From the NCBI GenBank assembly GCA_018899795.1, contig JAHIHJ010000055.1:1-7743 (forward strand): a stretch of 7,743 bases of DNA, read 5' to 3'. Below the pieces are notes generated by a model. The model was not told where the DNA came from and did no database searches. It saw only the letters and a list, made by a program, of their open reading frames with translations. Below, in pieces: positions 1 through 5,988 of this stretch. The stretch is from Methanobacteriota archaeon (GTDB lineage Archaea; Halobacteriota; Methanosarcinia; Methanosarcinales; Methanoperedenaceae). The first letter of the stretch is position 1, and the number at the start of each line of letters is the position of its first letter. The position numbers and the translations under genes were made by a program.

Positions 1-78
1 GAAGAGGTTGCAAGAGTACTAAATCTTCCTGAAGACCATGAACCCCTGTATGTTATGCCTATAGGGTATGTAAGATAA
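1..78 (+). CDS. C-terminal end of a probable nitroreductase-family protein (5' end outside window)
   Basis: Frame 1 is open from the left edge to a TAA at 76-78 and encodes 25 residues ending in LPEDHEPLYVMPIGYVR. The pattern 'lgLP-x-x-x-EPLY-x-x-PIGY' is typical of the very end of FMN-dependent nitroreductase-family proteins, where a short helix is followed by a strand ending in P(I/V/L)G(Y/H)P. The catalytic core is outside the window, so substrate and cofactor cannot be judged. The gene converges on purE, with only 16 bases between the two stop codons, so the two transcripts probably overlap at their 3' ends. I saw no strong T-tract terminator there. Family assignment rests on one short tail and is tentative. 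Confidence 0.5.
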   Translation, partial: EEVARVLNLPEDHEPLYVMPIGYVR

Positions 79-94
79 TTCAAAATGATAACTT

Positions 95-571
95 TTAAAG
101 TCCAAGCGCCTTTGCATCCAGTTCAACTTTCTCAGCCATCTTTGCCCTGTACCTGAGAAGCTTCTCCCGCATTTTTTCATCGCATGCTCCTATGATCTCG
201 CATGCAAGCAGCGCTGCATTATCGCCTCTTCCGATACCAACGCATGCAACTGGTATTCCAGGTGGCATCTGCGCTATTGAGAGAAGGGCATCCAGGCCGT
301 TAATATTCGAATCAACTGGTACACCTATCACAGGCTTGACGGTCTTTGAGGCTATCACACCAGGCAGATGCGCAGCAAGCCCGGCTATGGCAATAAACAC
401 CTTCACACCCTTTTCATGCGCCTCTTTTATTACATTTTCCACTCGCTCTGGCGTGCGGTGCGCTGAAGCCACTGTAGCGTTATATTCGACTCCGAACTCT
501 TTCAATACATCCACTGCTTTCTTTGCGACAATTATGTCCGATGCGCTTCCTAATATTATCTGTACATCCAT
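95..571 (-). CDS. purE: Class I N5-carboxyaminoimidazole ribonucleotide mutase / AIR carboxylase PurE
   Basis: This is a cytosolic enzyme of de novo purine synthesis that forms CAIR, either from N5-CAIR or directly from AIR and CO2. From the start chosen here it has 158 residues, the normal length for a single-domain PurE. Visible motifs are the N-terminal phosphate loop GSASD (8-12), SAHRTPER (36-43, with the catalytic His at 38), AGLAAHLPG (63-71) and [14 protein letters not shown] near 101-114. I chose ATG at 571 over an in-frame GTG at 580. The ATG has an excellent archaeal ribosome site, AAGGTGA at 577-583, five bases upstream; the GTG lies inside that site and overlaps the preceding stop. 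It is the last gene of a purP, larB-like, purE cluster. No purK is in the window, so whether it uses N5-CAIR or AIR cannot be decided here. Confidence 0.93.
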   Translation of the reverse strand: MDVQIILGSASDIIVAKKAVDVLKEFGVEYNATVASAHRTPERVENVIKEAHEKGVKVFIAIAGLAAHLPGVIASKTVKPVIGVPVDSNINGLDALLSIAQMPPGIPVACVGIGRGDNAALLACEIIGACDEKMREKLLRYRAKMAEKVELDAKALGL

Positions 572-576
572 ATTAT

Positions 577-583
577 TCACCTT
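577..583 (-). promoter_or_regulatory. Ribosome binding site that decides the purE start
   Basis: On the minus strand this reads AAGGTGA, a close match to the archaeal anti-Shine-Dalgarno target, with a five-base spacer to ATG at 571. It overlaps the larB-like stop codon (577-579). It supports ATG 571 rather than GTG 580 as the purE start. Confidence 0.7.
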
Positions 584-1005
584 TTCTTAACTATCATGGC
601 TGCAAACACGCCTGCTCCAATTCCATCTTTACCAAAGCCGTAGCCTATAGAAGTAGGAACTCCAATTATGGGCACGTCCACAAGCCCGGAAACTACCGAA
701 GGAAGTGCACCATCCATGCCAGCAGCCACTACAATGGCAGAAACGCCTGCCTCAACCATGTGTGAAAGAGGCGAGAAGAGCCTGTGTATGCCTGCAACAC
801 CAACGTCGTATCCTTTTATTACCTTGCATCCCATTACTTCAGCAGCAACTGCCGCCTCTTCAGCGACAGATATGTCTGCTGTGCCAGCGGCTATGACGCC
901 TATGGTACCGTGACTATTGATTTTATAACCTTGCCGCCTCAAAACAACCGTCTTAGCTGCGATATTCGGCTCAACAATCAACAGATTCTTTAAGATTTCG
1001 TCCAT
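577..1005 (-). CDS. Shortened LarB-like (PurE-superfamily) protein lacking the usual catalytic-Cys block
   Basis: This 142-residue protein has a clear LarB core. It contains [17 protein letters not shown] (35-51), [16 protein letters not shown] (65-80), [20 protein letters not shown] (94-113) and [11 protein letters not shown] (115-125). LarB makes the pyridinium biscarboxylate precursor of the nickel-pincer nucleotide cofactor from nicotinic acid adenine dinucleotide. Known LarB proteins are about 240-250 residues. Here the N-terminal domain of about 95 residues is absent. GYGFG is joined through K126-D127 straight to [11 protein letters not shown], where family members have a further 20-25 residues with a Cys in an 'ML-x-SC' context. 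That Cys is known to bind the nicotinamide ring in Lactiplantibacillus LarB. The frame is uninterrupted. ATG at 1005 follows the purP stop by two bases, with GGAGGAGGTG at 1017-1026. It may be a decaying gene, a repurposed PurE-like subunit or an assembly deletion. I trust the family call, but not that it is active. Confidence 0.75.
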   Translation of the reverse strand: MDEILKNLLIVEPNIAAKTVVLRRQGYKINSHGTIGVIAAGTADISVAEEAAVAAEVMGCKVIKGYDVGVAGIHRLFSPLSHMVEAGVSAIVVAAGMDGALPSVVSGLVDVPIIGVPTSIGYGFGKDGIGAGVFAAMIVKKR

Positions 1006-1007
1006 CT

Positions 1008-2045
1008 TCAGCTCAGCACCTCCTCCAGCTTATTCAGCTCTACTGCACGCTTTATCTCTAGCGCTATCCTTCTTCCCATGGAAATGTTATGACCTGTGTA
1101 TTCAGTATAAGGGGAGCCTGCAGGGAAAAGGTTTGTGCCTGCCACTATCCTTGCTGATATCTCAAAAACCTTGAATTCAAGTTTATCTGTTAGCACGGTC
1201 TCAAGGCAGAAGGGACCCGTCATTCCGCCAAACATTTCTATGGATTTCTCAACTACACGCTCGCCCATTTCGAAAACCTCAGGCAAAAGAGATTCCCTTA
1301 TTACAAGGGGCATATTTCCTGTGACCACAAAAGTAGGCTCTATAAGCGTACCATGCGCCCTGAATATCTCATCGACATTTGATTCTATCCTCTTATCTAT
1401 CCCCAACATTTCAAGACTCCCTTTGCTCAGGGTATAGCCTTTCGAAGTGATCGGTGAATAGAAATAGTGGAAGTAATAGCGCGTTCCATGCACAAATCTC
1501 TGGATCGTATAAGGTTGAGTGGAATCAACCTGTTTTTCGAAATCCGAGTGATCTTTTGCAATAAAAAACCCTTTACCACCCTTGGCACCGTAGTATTTAA
1601 CGATCACAGGCGATGCTATATCTGCCGGATCTGTTATTTCTTCAGGCATGGGGATCCCTGCGCTTTCAAGCCATTGCCTGCTTTTCTTCCTGTCAGATTC
1701 CCATTCAAGCACCCTGCGGTTGCCAAATACCGGAACCTCTAAATTTAGATAGTTCACTGCTCCCATATATTCTACTAGCGAGCCATGCGGCACTATGATG
1801 GTATTTTTTTCCCTGAGTTCTTCAGCATGTTGCAGCAATTCTTTATGATTTTCCAGTACAAGAAATTCATCTGGTTTTGCACCAGGATATGCATCGTAGA
1901 ACCTTGGCGGCTTTCCCACAGTTATACCAAGAGTCTTAAAACCTTCGATTCTGGCGCCGTGAAATATTTGCAGGCTTGTATGCGAGCAAAGGGTGGCTAT
2001 GGTTATTTCGTGTGGATTAATATTTTCTATCAATTTTCTCGTCAT
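1008..2045 (-). CDS. purP: Formate-dependent FAICAR synthetase PurP (5-formaminoimidazole-4-carboxamide ribonucleotide synthetase)
   Basis: This archaeal purine enzyme condenses AICAR with formate and ATP to give FAICAR, replacing the folate-dependent PurH transformylase. The 345-residue product is close to the usual 335-365. Motifs in order are the N-terminal substrate segment LCSHTSLQIFHGARIEGFKT (19-38), VPHGSLVEYMG (85-95), the ATP-grasp glycine-rich loop KYYGAKGGKGFF (150-161), EMLGIDKRIESN (212-223), VVTGNMP..IRESLL (240-254), GPFCLE (277-282) and VFEISARIVAGTN (293-305). The last two supply metal- and ATP-binding residues typical of ATP-grasp enzymes. ATG at 2045 is the first codon. 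No Shine-Dalgarno motif precedes it, and a TATA-like box lies about 30-40 bases upstream, so the mRNA is probably leaderless or nearly so. It heads the minus-strand purine cluster. Its C-terminal codons contain the ribosome site of the next gene. Confidence 0.95.
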   Translation of the reverse strand: MTRKLIENINPHEITIATLCSHTSLQIFHGARIEGFKTLGITVGKPPRFYDAYPGAKPDEFLVLENHKELLQHAEELREKNTIIVPHGSLVEYMGAVNYLNLEVPVFGNRRVLEWESDRKKSRQWLESAGIPMPEEITDPADIASPVIVKYYGAKGGKGFFIAKDHSDFEKQVDSTQPYTIQRFVHGTRYYFHYFYSPITSKGYTLSKGSLEMLGIDKRIESNVDEIFRAHGTLIEPTFVVTGNMPLVIRESLLPEVFEMGERVVEKSIEMFGGMTGPFCLETVLTDKLEFKVFEISARIVAGTNLFPAGSPYTEYTGHNISMGRRIALEIKRAVELNKLEEVLS

Positions 2046-2074
2046 ATGATATTTTATTAGTAATTATGATAAAG

Positions 2075-2086
2075 TGATATAAAACT
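2075..2086 (-). promoter_or_regulatory. TATA-like box of the purP operon
   Basis: Read on the minus strand the segment contains TTTTATATCA, a good match to an archaeal TATA box (TTTATATA-like). Initiation about 25 bases downstream would fall near 2050-2055, only a few bases before the purP ATG at 2045. That fits the absence of a Shine-Dalgarno motif for purP. It is inferred from sequence only. Confidence 0.5.
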
Positions 2087-2102
2087 AACGGTGTAACTTA
2101 GG

Positions 2103-2130
2103 TATGATTTATTATGATAATATATGATAA
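2103..2130 (+). repeat. Three TATGAT repeats phased at exactly 10 bases
   Basis: TATGAT begins at 2103, 2113 and 2123. The copies read TATGATTT, TATGATAA and TATGATAA. Further copies outside the phased set are TATGATAT at 2045 and TATGATAA at 2065, themselves 20 bases apart. Ten-base spacing puts the copies on one face of the helix, just upstream of the likely cdhA TATA box. In such AT-rich DNA some repetition is expected by chance, so an operator role is only a possibility. Confidence 0.5.
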
Positions 2131-2142
2131 ATTATTTAAACC
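2126..2142 (+). promoter_or_regulatory. BRE/TATA-like promoter element of the cdhA-cdhB-porCDAB operon
   Basis: GATAAATTATTTAAACC combines a purine-rich BRE-like start with a TTATTTAAA box. Initiation about 25 bases downstream would fall near 2158-2165. That gives a short leader carrying GGAG at 2166-2169 and supports ATG 2179 as the cdhA start. An alternative box is AATATATG at 2119-2126, which would give a slightly longer leader. Confidence 0.45.
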
Positions 2143-2165
2143 TTGGGGGTTATCTGGAATTCCTC

Positions 2166-2169
2166 GGAG
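2166..2169 (+). promoter_or_regulatory. Ribosome binding site of cdhA
   Basis: GGAG lies nine bases before ATG 2179, inside the short leader predicted from the TATA box. It helps choose ATG 2179 over an upstream in-frame TTG at 2143, which has no ribosome site and would probably lie upstream of the transcript start. Confidence 0.5.
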
Positions 2170-2178
2170 AAGCCAAAA

Positions 2179-4632
2179 ATGTCAAAAACACCATCGAGCA
2201 AATATATTGTTGAATTTGATAACGTCCAGATACACATAGGCGAGATAATGGGAGCAGATGATAGCAAAATGAAGTTGCTCGATCCTGCGCAGAGCAAAAG
2301 CTCCCACCCCAGGAAAGCGATACTCAAAGAAGAAAAAACGCAAACAATTGAAGGACCAACATCCATGCCCGGGCTCACAGGTCTGCGGGTATGGGACCAC
2401 AGGCTTCTGGCGCGCTATTCTCCAGTTTACACCCCAACAAGCGACACCTGTGAATACTGCACGTATGGAAAATGCGACCTTACAGGCAACAAGGAAGGAG
2501 CATGCGGCATAGACCTTGCAACCCAGCAATCCAGGGAAGCGTTAAAGACCGCAGTTATGGGAGCGGCATGCCATTCAGCGCACGGCAGGCATCTTCTGGA
2601 TTATTTTATTAAGAAATACGGCAGGGAGCATCCGATTGATGTGGGACAGAGCAACCTGAAAGCGCCTCTCACTTCCACCATAACAGGCATAGAACCAAAA
2701 ACCATTGGGGATTTTTTGCGTCCAATTGAGTATGTGGAAGAGCAGCTTGTGCAGCTCATGGCTGTTCTTAATACAGGACAGGAAGGTTCCAACATAGATT
2801 TTGAATCAAAATCTTTGCATGCAGGCATGCTTGACCATCTGGGCATGGAGATATGCGACATCGTGCAGATGTCGTGCATGAACTACCCGAAATCAGAGAT
2901 GAATACGCCGATCGTAGAAATAGGGATGGGAATACTTGATGAGAAGAAACCCGTTGTTATTTGCATTGGACATAATGCTGCAGCTCCGGCTTATATCCTT
3001 GATTACATGGAAAAGAAAGATCTTTTCGATAAGATAGAGATCGCAGGTATCTGCTGCACAGCTCACGACATAACACGCTACAACAGGAATGCAAAGATCA
3101 TTGGGTCGATGAGCAAGCAATTGAAATACATCCGTTCAGGGATACCTGATGTTCTTGTAGTTGATGAACAGTGCGTCAGGGCAGATATATTAAAGGAAGC
3201 TTCAAAGCTTAAGATGCCAGTTATAGCCACAAACGAAAAGATCACTCTTGGTCTTCCTGATATGACTATGGAGGACGTTGATGTGATAGTGGAAAAACTT
3301 TCAGGCGGGGAATATCCCGGAGCGTTCATACTTGATTATGATAAAGTAGGCGAAGTCGTTCCAAGGCTTGCGCTTGCTGTGTCTCCTGAAAGAAGGGCAA
3401 AACTGATGACCGCACTTCCCAGCGAAGAAGAATTGCAAAGCCTCGTGAAAAAATGCACCGATTGCGGGGTTTGCACCCGTGACTGCCCCATAAGCCTCCC
3501 CATCGCTGAGGCTATGAAAGCTGGCGCGCTTCTTGACTTTTCTAAATTCGAGGCGCTTCATGACAAATGCATAGGATGCGGAAGATGCGATTTCTCCTGT
3601 CCTGTGGACATACCCATACTCAACACTATAGAGAAAGCCGCTCAGAAGGTAATAAGGAAAGAAAAAGGGAAAATACGCATAGGTAGAGGACAGATCGCAG
3701 ATGCGGAAATTCGCACGGAGGGCGTGAACCTTGTGCTTGGCACAACGCCCGGAGTTCTTGCTTTTGTAGGATGCGGGAATTATCCGAACGGCACCAAGGA
3801 AATATATGATATCACTGTAGAAATGCTCAAACGCAATTATATTGTCCTGGCTTCGGGATGCGCGGCTATGGATATTGCGATGTATAAGGACGACGAAGGA
3901 AAAACACTGTTCGAGCGTTTTCCAGGCAGGTTTGCCAGAGGCAATTTGATCAACACAGGTCCATGTGTATCAAATGCCCATATTGCCGGAGCCACAATCA
4001 AAGTTGCAGCAATATTTGCCGGGAAGAAGACCTCAGGGAATTACGAGGAGATAGCAGATTATATTTTGACCAGGGTAGGTGCTGTGGGGCTTGCATGGGG
4101 CGCGTATTCCCAGAAAGCCTTTGCCATAGGGACAGGTTGCAATAGACTTGGGATACCTGTAGTTATCGGTCCGCATGGAAGCAAATACAGGCGGGTTTAT
4201 CTTGGCAGGAATTACAGAAAAAAGGACTGGAAGGTTTTTGATGCAAGGGACGGTTCAGTGGTAGATATCGAGCCAGCGCCCGAGCATCTCATGATCACAT
4301 GCCAGACAAAAGAAGAAGTGCTGCCCATGCTTGCAAAACTCTGCATAAGACCGAGCGACAACAACTTCGGGCGCGCTATAAAGCTATCAAATTATATTGA
4401 ATTATCCGAGAAATATCTTGGTAAAATGCCTGACGACTGGCAGGTATATGTGAGAAGCGAAGGCGACCTGCCCATAGCGATGAGAGAAAAACTGCTAAAA
4501 CAGCTTGAAGAAGTCCACGGATGGAAGATAGACTGGGAGAAGAAGAAGATCATGGAAGGTCCACTGAGAAAACCGGATGTAAGTTTCCAGCCCACCAATG
4601 TTCCCAGGCTGTGCAAAGAGGTAAAGAAATGA
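2179..4632 (+). CDS. cdhA: CO dehydrogenase alpha subunit of the archaeal ACDS complex (CdhA)
   Basis: This is the catalytic Ni-Fe-S subunit that interconverts CO and CO2 with ferredoxin, working as alpha2-epsilon2 within acetyl-CoA decarbonylase/synthase. It has 817 residues from ATG 2179, close to the roughly 800 typical of the family; the MSK start resembles methanogen CdhA. Cys 91, 94, 99 and 109 (CEYCTYGKC...C) form the N-terminal cluster motif, and HSAHGRH (132-138) follows. By comparison with bacterial CODH, the six C-cluster ligands are His265 (IGHNAAAP), Cys292 or 293 (GICCTAHD), Cys332 (DEQCVRAD), Cys532 (FVGCGN), Cys561 (SGCAAMD) and Cys596 (GPCVSNAH). Lys646 in SQKAFAIGTG matches the catalytic lysine. 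Two ferredoxin-like motifs, Cys 426/429/432/436 and 464/467/470/474, mark the archaeal type. Every expected residue is present, so an active enzyme is likely. It overlaps cdhB by four bases. Confidence 0.97.
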   Translation: MSKTPSSKYIVEFDNVQIHIGEIMGADDSKMKLLDPAQSKSSHPRKAILKEEKTQTIEGPTSMPGLTGLRVWDHRLLARYSPVYTPTSDTCEYCTYGKCDLTGNKEGACGIDLATQQSREALKTAVMGAACHSAHGRHLLDYFIKKYGREHPIDVGQSNLKAPLTSTITGIEPKTIGDFLRPIEYVEEQLVQLMAVLNTGQEGSNIDFESKSLHAGMLDHLGMEICDIVQMSCMNYPKSEMNTPIVEIGMGILDEKKPVVICIGHNAAAPAYILDYMEKKDLFDKIEIAGICCTAHDITRYNRNAKIIGSMSKQLKYIRSGIPDVLVVDEQCVRADILKEASKLKMPVIATNEKITLGLPDMTMEDVDVIVEKLSGGEYPGAFILDYDKVGEVVPRLALAVSPERRAKLMTALPSEEELQSLVKKCTDCGVCTRDCPISLPIAEAMKAGALLDFSKFEALHDKCIGCGRCDFSCPVDIPILNTIEKAAQKVIRKEKGKIRIGRGQIADAEIRTEGVNLVLGTTPGVLAFVGCGNYPNGTKEIYDITVEMLKRNYIVLASGCAAMDIAMYKDDEGKTLFERFPGRFARGNLINTGPCVSNAHIAGATIKVAAIFAGKKTSGNYEEIADYILTRVGAVGLAWGAYSQKAFAIGTGCNRLGIPVVIGPHGSKYRRVYLGRNYRKKDWKVFDARDGSVVDIEPAPEHLMITCQTKEEVLPMLAKLCIRPSDNNFGRAIKLSNYIELSEKYLGKMPDDWQVYVRSEGDLPIAMREKLLKQLEEVHGWKIDWEKKKIMEGPLRKPDVSFQPTNVPRLCKEVKK

Positions 4633-5171
4633 CAGAAAATACCATAGATACGACCCGCCAGGCTGTGCCTTTTGATACCGCCAACATCCCGGGACCTAAG
4701 ATGGCAAAGGCAGTGATGCCTTCTGTGGCAGGAAAAATGCTGGCGAAAGCAAAGCGACCGCTGTTAATAATAGGTTCCGAGATGCATGACCAGGATGTGC
4801 TCAGGCGCGCTGTAGAGTTCGGGAAACGGGGCATCACTATAGCAGTTACGGGGGACTCATACAGGGCTTTTGCGGATTCTGGAGTGCGTGTTTATTATAT
4901 GAACATGCATGCATTGGCATACTATTTATGTGATCCTGAATGGAAGGGCTTTGACGGTAAAGGAAATTACGATACAGTTGTTATCCTGGGTTTCATATAT
5001 TATTATGCCTCCCAGGCTATATCTGCAATAAAGAACTTCACGGATAAAAAAATAATTTCGATAGATAAATATTACCACCCGAACGCGAGTGTTTCTTTTG
5101 GGAACCTGAAGGATGAGATATTCCCGGCTGTTCTGGATGAAGTGCTTGAGCATGTTAAGGAGCCGGTATGA
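4629..5171 (+). CDS. cdhB: ACDS complex epsilon subunit (CdhB)
   Basis: The 180-residue product matches CdhB, the small partner of CdhA in the alpha2-epsilon2 CO dehydrogenase component; the usual length is about 165-180. Recognisable segments are AKRPLLIIGSE (41-51), a Rossmann/DHS-like beta-strand and loop, then FGKRGITIAVTGDS, the linker DGKGNYDTVVILG, and the C-terminal YYHPNASVSFGN. It has no metal-cluster motif, as expected. The family has been proposed to bind FAD or help electron transfer, but its role is less certain than that of CdhA. ATG at 4629 overlaps the cdhA stop as ATGA and is preceded by GAGGT at 4618-4622, six bases away. The same frame is open farther upstream inside cdhA, but that extension has no family similarity. 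Confidence 0.93.
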   Translation: MTENTIDTTRQAVPFDTANIPGPKMAKAVMPSVAGKMLAKAKRPLLIIGSEMHDQDVLRRAVEFGKRGITIAVTGDSYRAFADSGVRVYYMNMHALAYYLCDPEWKGFDGKGNYDTVVILGFIYYYASQAISAIKNFTDKKIISIDKYYHPNASVSFGNLKDEIFPAVLDEVLEHVKEPV

Positions 5172-5734
5172 AAGAGATAAGGATACACGGAAGAGGAGGA
5201 CAGGGTTCGGTCACAGCCGCGGAACTGATCGCTATTGCTGCATTCGAGGACGGGAAATATTCCCAGGCACTTCCTGCTTTTGGCGTTGAGCGCAGGGGGG
5301 CGCCGGTTGCTGCATATGTACGCTTAGACGACAAACCCATTCGCATTCGTAATCAGATAAACTTCCCTGATTATGTCATAGTCCAGGACCCAACGCTTAT
5401 AGAGGTGATTAACGTTACAGGCGGGCTTAAAATCGGAGGCAGCATCCTGATAAACTCTGAGAAAAATCCTGATTATTTTGCAAAAAAAATCGGTATTGAA
5501 AAAAACGGCGTAACAATACATACAATAGACGCCACAAGGATCGCTCTTGAATATCTTGGAAGACCGATCGTGAACACCGTACTACTTGGAGCATTCGCAG
5601 CGGCATCGGGCGAGATATCGGCTGCTTCGCTGCAAAGAGCGGCGCTTGAGCGTTTTCTAGGCAAACTTGGTGAGAAGAACAGCCATGCGATCGCGATCAC
5701 ATACGAAAAAATGAAAGAGAAGGAGGGATCATGA
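5168..5734 (+). CDS. porC: Pyruvate:ferredoxin oxidoreductase gamma subunit (PorC/PorG)
   Basis: This is the gamma subunit of the four-subunit archaeal 2-oxoacid:ferredoxin oxidoreductase, which corresponds to one domain of the single-chain bacterial enzyme. The 188 residues show the hallmark GRGGQGSVTAAELIA near the N-terminus (8-22) and then LPAFGVERRGAPVAAYVRLDDKPI. The ERRGAPV element is typical of the pyruvate and related gamma subunits. The length is normal for the family (about 175-190). ATG 5168 overlaps the cdhB stop as ATGA, with AAGGAG at 5157-5162 five bases upstream. The downstream order porD, porA, porB is that of pyruvate oxidoreductase operons in many archaea. The substrate is best supported by PorA and PorB; the gamma subunit alone would leave 2-ketoisovalerate oxidoreductase possible. 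Confidence 0.93.
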   Translation: MKEIRIHGRGGQGSVTAAELIAIAAFEDGKYSQALPAFGVERRGAPVAAYVRLDDKPIRIRNQINFPDYVIVQDPTLIEVINVTGGLKIGGSILINSEKNPDYFAKKIGIEKNGVTIHTIDATRIALEYLGRPIVNTVLLGAFAAASGEISAASLQRAALERFLGKLGEKNSHAIAITYEKMKEKEGS

Positions 5735-5988
5735 AACTTTCCCATGCAACAATAGTCTCCCCCGGGACAACAAAGATAAACAGGACAGGGGGATGGCGCA
5801 CTTTCATGCCGCAGTTCAATTACGAGAAATGCACCAAATGCGGGATCTGCAGGACATACTGCCCTGAGGGCATAGTATCTCTTGTATCTGAAAAATATGT
5901 AGCTGATCTTGATTATTGCAAAGGCTGTGGAATATGCGCCAATGAATGTCCGAAGAACTGTATAGTTATGGTACTGGAGGCAAAATGA
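5731..5988 (+). CDS. porD: Pyruvate:ferredoxin oxidoreductase delta subunit, 2x[4Fe-4S] ferredoxin (PorD)
   Basis: This 85-residue electron-transfer subunit carries electrons from the TPP site in the enzyme to external ferredoxin. Two complete 4Fe-4S motifs are visible, Cys 34/37/40/44 (CTKCGICRTYCPEG) and Cys 63/66/69/73 (CKGCGICANECPKN), with an additional Cys at 77. The N-terminal stretch with GGWRTFMPQFNYEKC is typical of PorD rather than a free ferredoxin. ATG 5731 overlaps the porC stop as ATGA and has a strong AGGAGG at 5721-5726, four bases away. The length is normal. Its place between porC and porA is the common archaeal order. Confidence 0.95.
   Translation: MKLSHATIVSPGTTKINRTGGWRTFMPQFNYEKCTKCGICRTYCPEGIVSLVSEKYVADLDYCKGCGICANECPKNCIVMVLEAK

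Larger units (their letters stand above)
2046..2178. promoter_or_regulatory. Divergent intergenic control region between purP and cdhA
   Basis: These 133 bases separate the two divergent operons. Up to about 2142 they are strongly AT-rich compared with the flanking genes. The region contains TATA-like boxes for both directions and several copies of a TATGAT motif, each listed separately. I see no tRNA, small ORF with a ribosome site, or strong hairpin. A shared architectural or regulatory protein could act on both promoters, but no known operator is recognised. Confidence 0.75.

Noticed and set aside
79..94. Possible terminator between the convergent nitroreductase-like gene and purE
   Set aside because: Only 16 bases with short T runs and no stem; too weak to call.
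192..590. Plus-strand open frame of 132 codons opposite purE
   Set aside because: It is a shadow of the strongly supported purE gene, with no recognisable motif.
2143..2178. Upstream in-frame TTG start that would lengthen CdhA by 12 residues
   Set aside because: It has no ribosome site and probably lies upstream of the transcript start. The extra residues do not resemble CdhA, and ATG 2179 has GGAG nine bases away and a family-like MSK start.
4521..4628. N-terminal extension of the cdhB frame into cdhA
   Set aside because: The frame is open by chance inside cdhA. The extension is charged and unlike CdhB, and ATG 4629 has a good ribosome site and an ATGA overlap.
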